Source of the DNA: a bacterium
GTDB taxonomy: Bacteria; Desulfobacterota; GWC2-55-46; DRQE01
Length of the DNA: 15,935 bases
Assembly: GCA_027017505.1 (NCBI GenBank)
Contig: JALUQR010000036.1
Coordinates: forward strand, 1 to 15,935
Reading direction: 5' to 3'
A program made the translations under genes and the position numbers. Numbering within the stretch: the first letter of the stretch is position 1; every line of letters starts with the position of its first letter. This document shows, piece by piece, positions 7,377 through 15,720 of this stretch. The notes beneath the pieces are model-generated. The model was not told the DNA's origin. It did not search any database and saw only the letters and a program-made list of their open reading frames with translations.

Positions 7377-8415
7377 CTGTACCTCCTGTATTGTTCAGTA
7401 TCATTGTGGAGAGTCTCTTAAGTGTTACCCTCTCTATATCGTTGGGTATGTGCTGGCCTGTGGTGAAATATGTGAGTGGCTTTCTGCTGTAAAGTGCTGC
7501 GTTGAATACAGCACCGAAGAGCCCGCCCTCGTCAAGTTTCGTGAATGTGAGGTAATCTATACCTGCCTTTTTATAGTGGTCTATGGTTTCGTAGAGAAAC
7601 TCATTCTGCGATTGCACGCTCATCACCAGGTTGAGCTTCATGTATGGTATGGCCCTTGATAGCTCTGCAAGGCTTCTTATGTGTTCTGTGTCTGTAAGGC
7701 TTCTGCCAGCGGTATCCACGAATATGCAGTCCTTGTCGGTGTGCATATCCACCGCTCTGAGCAGTTCTTCCACAGAGTCAACTCTCTGTACCGGCACACC
7801 TATTATCTTGCCGTAGAGTGTGAGCTGTTCTGCTGCACCTGCCCTCTGCGTGTCCATCGTAAAGAGGGCTATTTTTTTTCTGCCTTTGAGTGCCTCCAGC
7901 GAGGCAAGCTTTGCTATGGTGGATGTCTTTCCAGCACCCGTGGGACCAACAAATGCCATGAATGTTCTGCTCCTTGAGGAAAGCGGGTCTGTGGTGTTCA
8001 CACTATCAAGGAGTTTCTTCTTTATGTATCTTTTAAGCCAGCCTGTATCTGGCTCTCTTTCGCGCATGCTCGAGAATGCCTTGAATATGAGGTTTCTTGC
8101 AAGCCTTCTGTCAAGCCCTTCTTTTACAAGCTCATCTTCAAGAGAGGTAAACACCCTTGCAACCTGTCTCTTCCCGTCCTTCATGACGCACAGAACAAAC
8201 TCCTTAAGCTCCCTTAACTCCTTGAGAAGATGTGCCTCTCTTTGACTCTTCACCGCTTTTTTCTCCTCTGCATCGCGCTCTACCACTGCAAGTATCTCCA
8301 CATATCCGCCAGATGCCCTTCTGGTGTCTATTATGAGGGCATTCTCACCCAGCTCTTCCTTTACATATCTTATGGCCTCTTTTACTGTTCTTCCCTTGAA
8401 CCTCTTTATGTGCAT
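7363..8415 (-). CDS. flhF: Flagellar placement GTPase FlhF (SRP family)
   Basis: FlhF is an SRP-type GTPase that marks the pole where the flagellum is built. The 350 residues comprise an N-terminal B region (about 1-60, beginning MHIKRFKGRT), an N-domain helical bundle (about 65-140) and a G domain. The G domain has GPTGAGKTS (157-165), DTQRAGAAEQL (188-198), DTAGRS (234-239) and TKLDEGG (292-298), with TTGQHIPNDIE near the C-terminus. It starts two bases after the flhA stop with only a weak binding site, suggesting coupling to flhA, and overlaps flhG downstream. The flhA-flhF-flhG-fliA order is typical of bacteria with polar flagella. Confidence 0.95.
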   Translation of the reverse strand: MHIKRFKGRTVKEAIRYVKEELGENALIIDTRRASGGYVEILAVVERDAEEKKAVKSQREAHLLKELRELKEFVLCVMKDGKRQVARVFTSLEDELVKEGLDRRLARNLIFKAFSSMREREPDTGWLKRYIKKKLLDSVNTTDPLSSRSRTFMAFVGPTGAGKTSTIAKLASLEALKGRKKIALFTMDTQRAGAAEQLTLYGKIIGVPVQRVDSVEELLRAVDMHTDKDCIFVDTAGRSLTDTEHIRSLAELSRAIPYMKLNLVMSVQSQNEFLYETIDHYKKAGIDYLTFTKLDEGGLFGAVFNAALYSRKPLTYFTTGQHIPNDIERVTLKRLSTMILNNTGGTDGTL

Positions 8416-8417
8416 CT

Positions 8418-10505
8418 TCAGATGTTCACCACCTTAAGGGTTTCTATGCGCACATTGTCTGCAATCTCGTTATATGAGAGCACCGCAATTGACGGAAGCC
8501 TTCTCTCTATAAGGCCTCTGACAAAACGCCTTATCTCTGGAGAGACCAGTATCACGGGCTGTATGCCTGTTTTGAGCACCTCCTCTGCGGAGTTTGCTAT
8601 GGAGTTTATTATGGTGTTTGCCATTGCGGGCTCCAGCGTAAGGTAGGAGCCGTGCTGGGTCTGTTTTATTGACTGTGCTATTGTGTCCTCTATCTTCTGG
8701 GCGAGTGTTATCACGGGTATCCTTCCGTCGGCCATCTGATAGGTCTTTGATATACGCCTTTTAAGCCTCATGCGTACATATTCTGTGAGGGTCTCCGGGT
8801 CTTTTGTTATGCTTCCGTAGTCTGCAAGTGTCTCGAGTATGGTGTGTATGTCCCTTATGGATATTCCCTCTTTAAGAAGGTTCTGCAGTACCTTCTGTAT
8901 GATTCCCACATTGAGCACATTTGGCACGAGCTCCTCTATTATCTTTGGATGTGTCTTTGCCACTTTATCGAGAAGGTTCTGGACATCCTGTCTGCCGAGG
9001 AGTTCCTCGCAGTTTGTCTTTATCAGTTCACTTATGTGGGTTGCTATGACAGCGGAGGGGCTTACCACGGTATAGCCCATAAGCTGTGCCCTTTCCTTCT
9101 CCTTCTCGGGTATCCACAGGGCTGGAAGCCCGAAGGCAGGGTCTTTTGTGGGTATGCCCTCGAGCCCCTCTGTTGCGTTACCAGGGTTGAGGGCAAGCAT
9201 GTATCCCATCATGAGCTCACCCCTGCCCACCTCAAGCCCCTTTATGAGAAACACATACTCTGATGGCTTTAACTGCAGATTATCCTTTATGTGCACTGGT
9301 GGCACTATAAGCCCCATCTCCTCTGCAAACTGTCTTCTTATACCCTTTATCCTTTCAAGGAGCTCTGCACCCTCGCCTTCGTCCACAAGGGGTATGAGCC
9401 TGTAGCCTATCTCAAGGGCAAGGGTATCTGGCAGAGTAAGTTCCTCCATAACATCAGGGGTTTTCTTCTTTGCCTTTTTCTCAAGTGCCTTTCTTTCGGC
9501 CTCAAGCTCTTTCTGTTTTTTAAGTGTTCTGAGTATGGTGTATCCCACAGCGAAGGCACCTGCGGAGAGCACAAAGAAAGGAATCTGCGGTAGTCCTGGC
9601 ACGAGCCCGAAGACAAACAGTATGGCACCTGCCATCATTATGGGCTGTGGGTAGTGCATGAACTGTCTTCCGAGTTTTATGTTGAGACCTGTATCCGCAC
9701 TCACAGTGGATACCACTATACCCGCAGAGGTGGACACAATGAGTGCTGGTATCTGGGCTACCAGCCCGTCACCCACTGTAAGCAGTGTGTATGTCCTTGC
9801 GGCATCAGCCAGTGGCATACCCTGCTGTAAAACTCCTATGGCAAGCCCGCCGAGTATGTTTATAATCGTTATGAGTATTCCTGCCACAGCATCCCCCCTT
9901 ACGAACTTGCTTGCACCATCCATGGCTCCGTAGAAGTCTGCCTCTTTTGCTATCTCCTCGCGCCTTCTTCGTGCCTCTTCCTCTCCTATAAGGCCTGCGT
10001 TAAGGTCAGCATCTATGCTCATCTGTTTGCCGGGCATGGCATCCAGTGTGAACCTTGCAGCAACCTCTGCTATCCTGCCCGCACCCTTGGTTATCACCAC
10101 GAAGTTTATGATAACCAGTATGCAGAAGACCACGAACCCCACGGTGTAGTTTCCACCCACAACGAAGTTTCCAAAGGACTTTATCACCTGCCCTGCTGCA
10201 TCCACACCCTCGCTTCCATGTAGAAGTATAAGCCTTGTGGTTGCCACATTCAGCGAAAGCCTGAACAGAGTTGCAACCAGCAGTATGGTGGGGAATGTGG
10301 CAAAATCAAGGGGTCTCTTTATGTGTATGGCAACGAGAAGTATTATCACCGCAAAGGTGATGTTGAATGTAAGCAGTATATCCATCACAAAGGGTGGCAC
10401 TGGCAGTATCATAACAGCAACCACACCCACAACCGCTACTGGGAGCAGAAACTCCCCGCCCTTTTTAACCTGCTCCATGTTTTTAAGCACACCGCTTATG
10501 TCCAT
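8418..10505 (-). CDS. flhA: Flagellar type III export gate protein FlhA
   Basis: FlhA is the large export-gate subunit; its cytosolic domain docks chaperone-substrate complexes and its membrane part couples export to the proton gradient. At 695 residues it matches the family. The N-terminal half (about 20-330) holds some eight membrane segments, with RLSLNVATTR (82-91), the FHIPEP-family signature RFTLDAMPGKQMSIDAD (151-167) and GDGLVAQIPAL (245-255). A charged linker at about 332-350 leads to the cytosolic domain. The start is four bases after the flhB stop, with GGGGATGAGGAG before it acting as the binding site inside the flhB end. Confidence 0.97.
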   Translation of the reverse strand: MDISGVLKNMEQVKKGGEFLLPVAVVGVVAVMILPVPPFVMDILLTFNITFAVIILLVAIHIKRPLDFATFPTILLVATLFRLSLNVATTRLILLHGSEGVDAAGQVIKSFGNFVVGGNYTVGFVVFCILVIINFVVITKGAGRIAEVAARFTLDAMPGKQMSIDADLNAGLIGEEEARRRREEIAKEADFYGAMDGASKFVRGDAVAGILITIINILGGLAIGVLQQGMPLADAARTYTLLTVGDGLVAQIPALIVSTSAGIVVSTVSADTGLNIKLGRQFMHYPQPIMMAGAILFVFGLVPGLPQIPFFVLSAGAFAVGYTILRTLKKQKELEAERKALEKKAKKKTPDVMEELTLPDTLALEIGYRLIPLVDEGEGAELLERIKGIRRQFAEEMGLIVPPVHIKDNLQLKPSEYVFLIKGLEVGRGELMMGYMLALNPGNATEGLEGIPTKDPAFGLPALWIPEKEKERAQLMGYTVVSPSAVIATHISELIKTNCEELLGRQDVQNLLDKVAKTHPKIIEELVPNVLNVGIIQKVLQNLLKEGISIRDIHTILETLADYGSITKDPETLTEYVRMRLKRRISKTYQMADGRIPVITLAQKIEDTIAQSIKQTQHGSYLTLEPAMANTIINSIANSAEEVLKTGIQPVILVSPEIRRFVRGLIERRLPSIAVLSYNEIADNVRIETLKVVNI

Positions 10506-10509
10506 CTCC

Positions 10510-11571
10510 TCATCCCCTTATGCCTCTTCTTACCGAGTACACATAGGCAAGAAGCTCTGCAACAGCCCTGTACAGTGTTACAGGTATCTCCATGCCCACC
10601 TCCACGAGTTTGTAGAGTGTTCTGGCAAGCTCTCTGTTCTCCACCACTGGCACATCGTGTTTATGGGCTATCTCTATTATCCTCTGGGCTACAAGTCCCC
10701 TGCCCTTTGCCACCACCTTTGGTGCCCTCATCTTCTCCCTTTCGTATTTAAGAGCAACCGCAAGATGGGTGGGGTTTCTGACCACCACATCCGCTGTTTT
10801 CACACTTTCCATCATCCTCTGGCGTGCAAGCTGACGCTGTATGCTCCTTATCCTTGCCTTTATAAGCGGGTCTCCCTCTGTGTTCTTCGTCTCTTCCTTT
10901 ATCTCCTCTCTGGACATCCTGAGCTTTCTCTCGTACTGCCAGCGCTGGAATATGTAATCCAGAAGTGCAATAAGCCCGAGCACCCATGCTGAACTTACAA
11001 CCACCCTGAAGGTGAGCTTTCCCCCATACACGAATGTGGACCAGGGGTCCATATCAACAAGCAGTGGTATCTTCTGCCACTCATCCCTCACACAATCTAT
11101 GACCACCCACAGAAGGATGGCTATCTTGGCAAGGGACTTAAAGAGCTCTACAAAGGCAGATGCAGAGAGTATCCTTTTTGCTCCCTCAATGGGGTTCAGT
11201 TTTGCAACATTGGGTGTCAGTGGTTTTGGTGTCCACAGCCAGCCGTTCTGCACAAGGAATGCTACCACACCAGATACTGGTATTATCAGCACAGGTGCGA
11301 ATATCCAGACAAGGTATTCAACCGTAAGGGTAAACAGCCTCTGTATACCCTGGGTTGTAAGGTCTGCGTTGTGGAACATGAAGGAGTGTTTCATGAACAT
11401 TCCCATACCCTCGAGCATACTCCTTCCAGAAAACCACATTACAGCGAGCCCACCCATTATGATGAAAAATGTTGCCACCTCACGGCTTGACGCAACATCT
11501 CCGCTTTCCCTTGCCTCGTCACGCCTTTTTTGCGTTGGTGCCTCGGTTTTTTCCTTCCAGTCGTCTGCCAT
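10510..11571 (-). CDS. flhB: Flagellar type III export gate and specificity switch FlhB
   Basis: FlhB belongs to the export gate and, after self-cleavage, switches export from rod/hook to filament proteins. The 353 residues open with the cytosolic EKTEAPTQKRRDEARESG segment (7-24), then four hydrophobic segments (about 30-50, 85-108, 143-162 and 187-207), then the cytosolic domain. The cleavage site NPTH is intact at 266-269, preceded by the basic helix region. The ATG is two bases after the fliR stop. The gene order fliP-fliQ-fliR-flhB-flhA is the common one outside enterics. Confidence 0.97.
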   Translation of the reverse strand: MADDWKEKTEAPTQKRRDEARESGDVASSREVATFFIIMGGLAVMWFSGRSMLEGMGMFMKHSFMFHNADLTTQGIQRLFTLTVEYLVWIFAPVLIIPVSGVVAFLVQNGWLWTPKPLTPNVAKLNPIEGAKRILSASAFVELFKSLAKIAILLWVVIDCVRDEWQKIPLLVDMDPWSTFVYGGKLTFRVVVSSAWVLGLIALLDYIFQRWQYERKLRMSREEIKEETKNTEGDPLIKARIRSIQRQLARQRMMESVKTADVVVRNPTHLAVALKYEREKMRAPKVVAKGRGLVAQRIIEIAHKHDVPVVENRELARTLYKLVEVGMEIPVTLYRAVAELLAYVYSVRRGIRG

Positions 11572-11573
11572 GG

Positions 11574-12344
11574 TCAGATAATCCTCATGAATCGTGCTAT
11601 ATCAAGCCACATGCTGTCTATAAAACCCTTTATCACATATTCTGTAAGGGGCATGGAGAGGGCTATTATGAAAAGCCCTGCCATTATGGTTATGGCAAAA
11701 CCCACAACGAACATATTCAGCTGGGGCACCGTCCTTGCCATTATGCCGAGCACAGCGTTTATGAATATGAGTGTTGCAACCACAGGTGCTGCAAGTTTTA
11801 CCGCTATCTCAAAGACCACCCCGGAGAGTTCCAGTATGTGGGCTATCATCCTGCTGTTCATGATGAACCCTGCTGGTGGCACCTGGCTGAAGCTCTTCCA
11901 GAGGGTGTGTATTATAAGAAGGTGTCCATCCATGGCTATAAAAACAAGCATCGCCATCATTCCAAGAAACCTTCCTATAACTGTTATCTGCACGCTGTTT
12001 ATGGGATCATACACATTTGCCATGCCCAGACCCATCTGAAACCCGCTTATCTGGCCTGCAAACTCAACACCTGTGAATATGAACTTTATAAGAAGCCCTA
12101 TGGTTATACCAAACAGCACCTCTGAGAAGACCACAGCCATAAGAGCCGTAACATCCTGTGGTATGCCCACAGGTGGTATGAGGGATGTCATGGTGAGTGC
12201 CAGTATCACAGACAGTGCCACCTTCACCCTGACAGGCACACCCCATGAGCCCAGCACGGGTGTAACAACAAGTATGGATACAGTCCTTATAAACACGAAC
12301 ATGAATGTGCCTGCATTATCTATGACAAACCTTACAAGCTCCAT
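11574..12344 (-). CDS. fliR: Flagellar type III export gate protein FliR
   Basis: FliR completes the FliP-FliQ-FliR core channel of the export gate. The 256 residues are mostly hydrophobic, with about six membrane segments and the family features RTVSILVVTPVLG near the N-terminus and AGQISGFQMGLGMANVYDP in the middle. Only three bases separate it from fliQ, and the binding site lies within the fliQ end (GTGAGGTAAGGG). Nothing appears truncated compared with the usual 250-260 residues. Confidence 0.95.
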   Translation of the reverse strand: MELVRFVIDNAGTFMFVFIRTVSILVVTPVLGSWGVPVRVKVALSVILALTMTSLIPPVGIPQDVTALMAVVFSEVLFGITIGLLIKFIFTGVEFAGQISGFQMGLGMANVYDPINSVQITVIGRFLGMMAMLVFIAMDGHLLIIHTLWKSFSQVPPAGFIMNSRMIAHILELSGVVFEIAVKLAAPVVATLIFINAVLGIMARTVPQLNMFVVGFAITIMAGLFIIALSMPLTEYVIKGFIDSMWLDIARFMRII

Positions 12345-12347
12345 CCC

Positions 12348-12617
12348 TTACCTCACATAGAGGGGAAGGTTGTTGAATATCTCTGTGGTAAACCGTATCA
12401 TTGCCTCCATCATCCATGGTGCAAAGATTATAAGTGCCACAAAGACAGCTATAATCTTTGGAACGAAGGTGAGTGTCATCTCCTGTATCTGGGTTACCGC
12501 CTGAAGTATGCTCACAACAAGCCCCACCACCATGCCTGATATGAGTATTGGTGCACTCACCATAAGTGCCACCTCTATTGTGTGTCTGCCTATGGTTGCA
12601 ACGAACTCTGGTGTCAT
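12348..12617 (-). CDS. fliQ: Flagellar type III export gate protein FliQ
   Basis: A small gate subunit of 89 residues with two hydrophobic hairpin segments (about 15-38 and 50-72), and the typical stretch VGLVVSILQAVTQIQEMTL (32-50) followed by FVPKI. Several copies wrap the FliP-FliR core. AGGGAGG lies upstream of the ATG, and 12 bases separate it from the fliP stop. Length and motifs match the family. Confidence 0.95.
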   Translation of the reverse strand: MTPEFVATIGRHTIEVALMVSAPILISGMVVGLVVSILQAVTQIQEMTLTFVPKIIAVFVALIIFAPWMMEAMIRFTTEIFNNLPLYVR

Positions 12618-12629
12618 AACCCAGCCTCC

Positions 12630-13361
12630 CTAATTAAAACCCTCCACAAGTGAGCCAACAAGCAGATACCATCCATCAACGAGCACAAAGAGCAGAAGCT
12701 TAAACGGCAGTGATATCATAACAGGCGGAAGCATCATCATACCCATGGACATGAGCACACTGGCTATGACCATGTCTATGACAAGAAACGGCAGATATAT
12801 GAGAAACCCTATCTGAAAGGCTGTCTTGAGCTCGCTCATGACAAATGCGGGCACTACCACATGGAACGGCAGTTCCTCCTTCGAGCTGTACTCCTTTCCA
12901 GAGAGTTTTGTAAAAAGCATAAGTTCCTTTTCCCTCACATTCTTGAGCATGAAGTCCTTGAGTGGTTCTGTAGACCTTGAGAGGGCCTCCTCCATGTCAA
13001 TCGTTCCTTCCCTGTAGGGCTGTATCGCAAGGGTGTTGATTTTGCTGAAGGTGGGATACATTATGAACATGGTAAGAAACAGTGCCATCCCTATGAGTAC
13101 CTGGTTGGGTGGTGCGTGCTGGACCCCGAGTGCCTGCCTTAAAAGTGAGAATACTATTATGAGCCTTGTGAACGATGTCATCATGATAAGTATGGATGGA
13201 AGCAGTGTGAGTATTGTCAGCAGTATTACTATCTGTATGGCAGGGCTGAGCCCCTCATCTGTGTCACCAAGGCTCAGTGTAATCTGTGGTGGCTGTGCGA
13301 AAACCACCACAGGCAGAAGAAGCAATATCAGTGCCGTAATACCTGCGGTTAATCGTTTCAT
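12630..13361 (-). CDS. fliP: Flagellar type III export gate protein FliP
   Basis: FliP forms most of the core export channel. The 243 residues begin with a cleavable signal peptide (basic start MKR, hydrophobic 8-20, probable cut after VFA at 20-22), as is usual for FliP. A short periplasmic-side segment and four membrane segments follow. The conserved block TSFTRLIIVFSLLRQALG (62-79) followed by PPNQVLIGMALFLT (84-97) is intact. The ATG overlaps the fliO stop as ATGA, implying translational coupling. Confidence 0.97.
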   Translation of the reverse strand: MKRLTAGITALILLLLPVVVFAQPPQITLSLGDTDEGLSPAIQIVILLTILTLLPSILIMMTSFTRLIIVFSLLRQALGVQHAPPNQVLIGMALFLTMFIMYPTFSKINTLAIQPYREGTIDMEEALSRSTEPLKDFMLKNVREKELMLFTKLSGKEYSSKEELPFHVVVPAFVMSELKTAFQIGFLIYLPFLVIDMVIASVLMSMGMMMLPPVMISLPFKLLLFVLVDGWYLLVGSLVEGFN

Positions 13362-13747
13362 TTTTCCTGTCCTGCCACCTTCCCGCGTTTTATTACGGGT
13401 TCGTTAAACTTATCGAGAATCTTCTCTATAAGATGGCTGGTGTTTCTGTGTGTGGCCTTTTTAAATTCCTCAAGGGTCTTTTTATCCTCCACCTTTCCAA
13501 GGCACACTATATTGTCTGCTGTAACACCCAGTATGAGTGTTTCACCTGCTACCTCCACAACCACTATGTCTTTTCTGTATCCTATAAGACCCCTTCCGAG
13601 TATCCTGACAGGTAGCATTCTGCTCCCTGTATGGTCTCTTTTTCTGACAAAGAGTTTCAACAGGGCCATAACACCACCCATAAAGCCCAGCACCACCAGA
13701 AGGCTTGCTATAACTTTTAAGAGCTGATAGCCGTAGGATTCCATCAT
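13358..13747 (-). CDS. fliO: Flagellar biosynthesis protein FliO
   Basis: FliO helps assemble the FliP ring and is absent from the finished gate. The 129 residues have one membrane helix (about 9-33), the basic stop FVRKRD, and then a cytosolic part with the FliO-like pattern of a strand-rich domain (VRILGRGLIGYRKDIVVVEV and TLILGVT). Identification rests as much on its place between fliN and fliP as on sequence, because the family is poorly conserved. It overlaps fliN by ATGA at its start and fliP by ATGA at its end. Tandem ATGs leave one codon of doubt about the start. Confidence 0.88.
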   Translation of the reverse strand: MMESYGYQLLKVIASLLVVLGFMGGVMALLKLFVRKRDHTGSRMLPVRILGRGLIGYRKDIVVVEVAGETLILGVTADNIVCLGKVEDKKTLEEFKKATHRNTSHLIEKILDKFNEPVIKRGKVAGQEK

Positions 13748-14148
13748 TTCAGCCTGTTTATCCTTTCTGTAACGCTTACGATGTCTGTAAGTTTTATGCC
13801 GAACTTTTCGTCCACCACAACCACCTCTCCCCTTGCAATGAGTTTTCCGTTTACGAGCACCTCAACGGGCTCTCCTGCAAGTTTTTCAAGCTCCACCACA
13901 GAGCCCTGCCCGAGCCCCAGCAGTTCACTTATAAGGAGTTTTGTTCTGCCAAGTTCCACACTCACGGTAACGGGTATGTCCATAATCATATCTATGTTTG
14001 CAACGCTATCTCCCTTTTTTTCTCCGCTCAGGCTGGAGAAGCTTGCCTCCTTTACTTCTTCTGTGCCACCAGCTGATGGAGGGGTGATGTCCTGGGGGAC
14101 GGAGTCTGTCTGGCCTTCTGTTTCCATGTCTCTTGCATCTTCTGTCAT
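13744..14148 (-). CDS. fliN: Flagellar switch (C-ring) protein FliN
   Basis: FliN forms the base of the C-ring with FliM and helps dock export ATPase components. The 134 residues have an acidic, probably disordered N-terminal tail (about 1-50) and a SpoA domain (about 55-132) with DIPVTVSVELGRTKL, the hydrophobic patch region SELLGLGQGSVVEL and FGIKLTDIV near the end. GGAAGGAGG inside the end of fliM provides the binding site, and five bases separate the two genes. Confidence 0.95.
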   Translation of the reverse strand: MTEDARDMETEGQTDSVPQDITPPSAGGTEEVKEASFSSLSGEKKGDSVANIDMIMDIPVTVSVELGRTKLLISELLGLGQGSVVELEKLAGEPVEVLVNGKLIARGEVVVVDEKFGIKLTDIVSVTERINRLK

Positions 14149-14153
14149 CTGTT

Positions 14154-15131
14154 TTAACCTCCTTCCTTGATTGCTGTGAGTATCTCAAATGAGTAGTTCT
14201 TTCCCACAAGTCCTGGCCTTGCAAAAAACTTGGGTATGCCCTCTATGAGCACCTCAACGGGCTCGTTTTCCCTTGCATCGAGCCTTATTACGTCTCCAGC
14301 CTTGAGTTTTACCACCTCTGAAAGCATGAGCTCTGTATAGCCCATAATGCAGGTGAGCGTGAGCGGGATACTCAGCACCCTTTCCTTAAGACGCGAGGAC
14401 CAGTGCGGGTCTGTGGCTATTGCCTCTGTTCCACCGTAGAGTTTCTCCTTTATGGGCTCTATGGAAAAATAGGGCATGCAGAAAAAGAACCTGTTCTGTA
14501 TGCCATCTATATCTATGGAGAACTCTATTATGACCATGGTGTCTGTTGGAGATGCGATGGTAACATACTGTGGGTTTGTCTCAGAGCGCACAAGGTTGAG
14601 CTCTATGGGATATACTGTTTTCCATACCTTAACGAGGTGTTTGAATATTATGTTTATGAACTTCCTTATAACCATCTGTTCTATGCTGGTGAACTCTCTT
14701 CCCTCCACCCTGGTGTTGAACCTTGATGTTCCACCGAAGTAGTTGCTCACCATCTGAAAGGCAAGGTTTGCGTCTATGACGAGGAGTCCCTGTCCTTTAA
14801 GTGGTGGCATCTGGAACACATTGATGCTTGTTGGCAGGGAGAGCTGGTGTATGAAGTCTGCGTATCGCTCGCTTCTCACACCCTCTGTGGTAACATCTAT
14901 GTCCTGCTTGAGGAGTATGGACAGGGGGGAGCGCACCTCTTTGGAGAATCTGTCCGCTATCATCTCGAGCACGGGCATTCGCTGTCTCTTTACCTTGGCG
15001 TGTTTGGTAAAATCCCACTTTGTAAGTTTCTGTGCGGGTTTCTTCTCTTCCTTTTTGACCTTTATCTTTCCGTCTGATATGCCCTTAAGGAGTGCGAGCA
15101 CCTCGTTCTGTGTTAGAATCTGCTCTGCCAT
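14154..15131 (-). CDS. fliM: Flagellar switch (C-ring) protein FliM
   Basis: FliM links FliG to FliN in the C-ring and is the target of phosphorylated CheY. The 325 residues carry an N-terminal CheY-binding peptide (ILTQNEVLALL, 5-15, matching the LSQxEIDALL type) and a basic linker (about 22-50). The middle domain includes LKGQGLLVIDANLAF (111-125) with the GxG turn that meets FliG, and the C-terminal SpoA domain runs from about 245 to 322. AGGAGA eight bases before the ATG is the binding site; 21 bases separate it from fliL. The intact CheY-binding peptide fits with cheY encoded in the same locus. Confidence 0.96.
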   Translation of the reverse strand: MAEQILTQNEVLALLKGISDGKIKVKKEEKKPAQKLTKWDFTKHAKVKRQRMPVLEMIADRFSKEVRSPLSILLKQDIDVTTEGVRSERYADFIHQLSLPTSINVFQMPPLKGQGLLVIDANLAFQMVSNYFGGTSRFNTRVEGREFTSIEQMVIRKFINIIFKHLVKVWKTVYPIELNLVRSETNPQYVTIASPTDTMVIIEFSIDIDGIQNRFFFCMPYFSIEPIKEKLYGGTEAIATDPHWSSRLKERVLSIPLTLTCIMGYTELMLSEVVKLKAGDVIRLDARENEPVEVLIEGIPKFFARPGLVGKNYSFEILTAIKEGG

Positions 15132-15152
15132 TGGTTCTATCTCTCCTGTGTG

Positions 15153-15611
15153 TTACTGAATGACAAATTCTGTGAAGTACACGGTAAGAACCCTTCCCTC
15201 TTTCATAAGGTTGTTTATCCTTTCCACCATCTCTTCTCTCAGTCTGTATTTGCCCTCCACAGTGCCTATCTCGCTGTAGCTCTTACTGCTCAGAAGTATT
15301 ATGAGTGAGTCTCTTATCTTGGGCATGAGCTGGTCTATCTCTTCTCTGGTGTCTTCTCCCTCGAGTTCAAGGTTTACGGTAATCTTCAGGTATCTTGTTC
15401 CGGAATTGTCTTGAAGGTTTACTATGAAGGGGTCAAGCTTGTAGAGGTTGTGCAGCCCTGTGTCTGCTGAGTCGCGTCCTCCACCGTGGCCACCTGAACT
15501 TTTGGAGTGTTCGCCTCCGCCACCGCCCTTGAACATGAAGTAGGCACCACCTCCGCCAACAAGCAGTACCACAAGGACTGCCCCTATTATAATGATGAGT
15601 TTCTTGTTCAT
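15153..15611 (-). CDS. fliL: Flagellar basal body-associated protein FliL
   Basis: FliL is a single-pass membrane protein that associates with the stator. From the chosen start it is 152 residues: a basic N-terminus (MNKK), a membrane helix (5-27), a glycine/serine/histidine-rich linker (29-45) and a periplasmic domain (about 53-152) with LYKLDPFIVNL, YLKITVNLELE and a C-terminal VYFTEFVIQ, all typical of FliL. An upstream in-frame ATG at 15659 would add 16 residues, but it lies inside the sigma-54 promoter and ahead of the predicted transcription start (about 15632), so it cannot be used from that promoter. AGGAGG (15627-15622) and AGGAG just before ATG 15611 support the shorter form. First gene of the export/switch operon. 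Confidence 0.93.
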   Translation of the reverse strand: MNKKLIIIIGAVLVVLLVGGGGAYFMFKGGGGGEHSKSSGGHGGGRDSADTGLHNLYKLDPFIVNLQDNSGTRYLKITVNLELEGEDTREEIDQLMPKIRDSLIILLSSKSYSEIGTVEGKYRLREEMVERINNLMKEGRVLTVYFTEFVIQ

Positions 15612-15642
15612 CGCTCCTGAACCTCCTTTGTCACGATTATTT

Positions 15643-15658
15643 TGCAATAGTCGTGCCA
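15643..15658 (-). promoter_or_regulatory. Sigma-54 (RpoN) promoter of the fliL-to-fliA operon
   Basis: The minus strand reads TGGCACGACTATTGCA, which agrees with the RpoN consensus TGGCACG-N4-TTGCW at every defined position, with the required ten bases between the GG (-24) and GC (-12) pairs. Transcription should begin near 15632, giving a leader of about 21 bases that contains the fliL ribosome binding site. Such promoters need an NtrC-type enhancer-binding activator, which is not encoded in this window. Confidence 0.92.
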
Positions 15659-15668
15659 TTCCTTTCCG

Positions 15669-15696
15669 GGGTTGAAAAACACAGTAAAATCAACCC
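15669..15696 (-). repeat. Inverted repeat GGGTTGA-N14-TCAACCC
   Basis: Perfect seven-base arms (15669-15675 and 15690-15696) flank 14 A/T-rich bases. The element lies about 37 to 64 bases upstream of the predicted sigma-54 start, between the promoter and the terminator of flgE. It may be a protein-binding site or a DNA bend region; no function can be assigned from sequence alone. Confidence 0.4.
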
Positions 15697-15720
15697 ACTC
15701 TGTGGTTCGGGCAACCCTGC

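Noticed and set aside
10237..10992. Plus-strand frame of about 250 codons opposite flhA/flhB
   Set aside because: Antisense shadow with low-complexity, cysteine/histidine-rich content and no family features; both real genes on the minus strand are complete.
15612..15659. Longer N-terminus of FliL starting at ATG 15659
   Set aside because: It overlaps the sigma-54 promoter and precedes the predicted transcript start, and no binding site lies in front of it.
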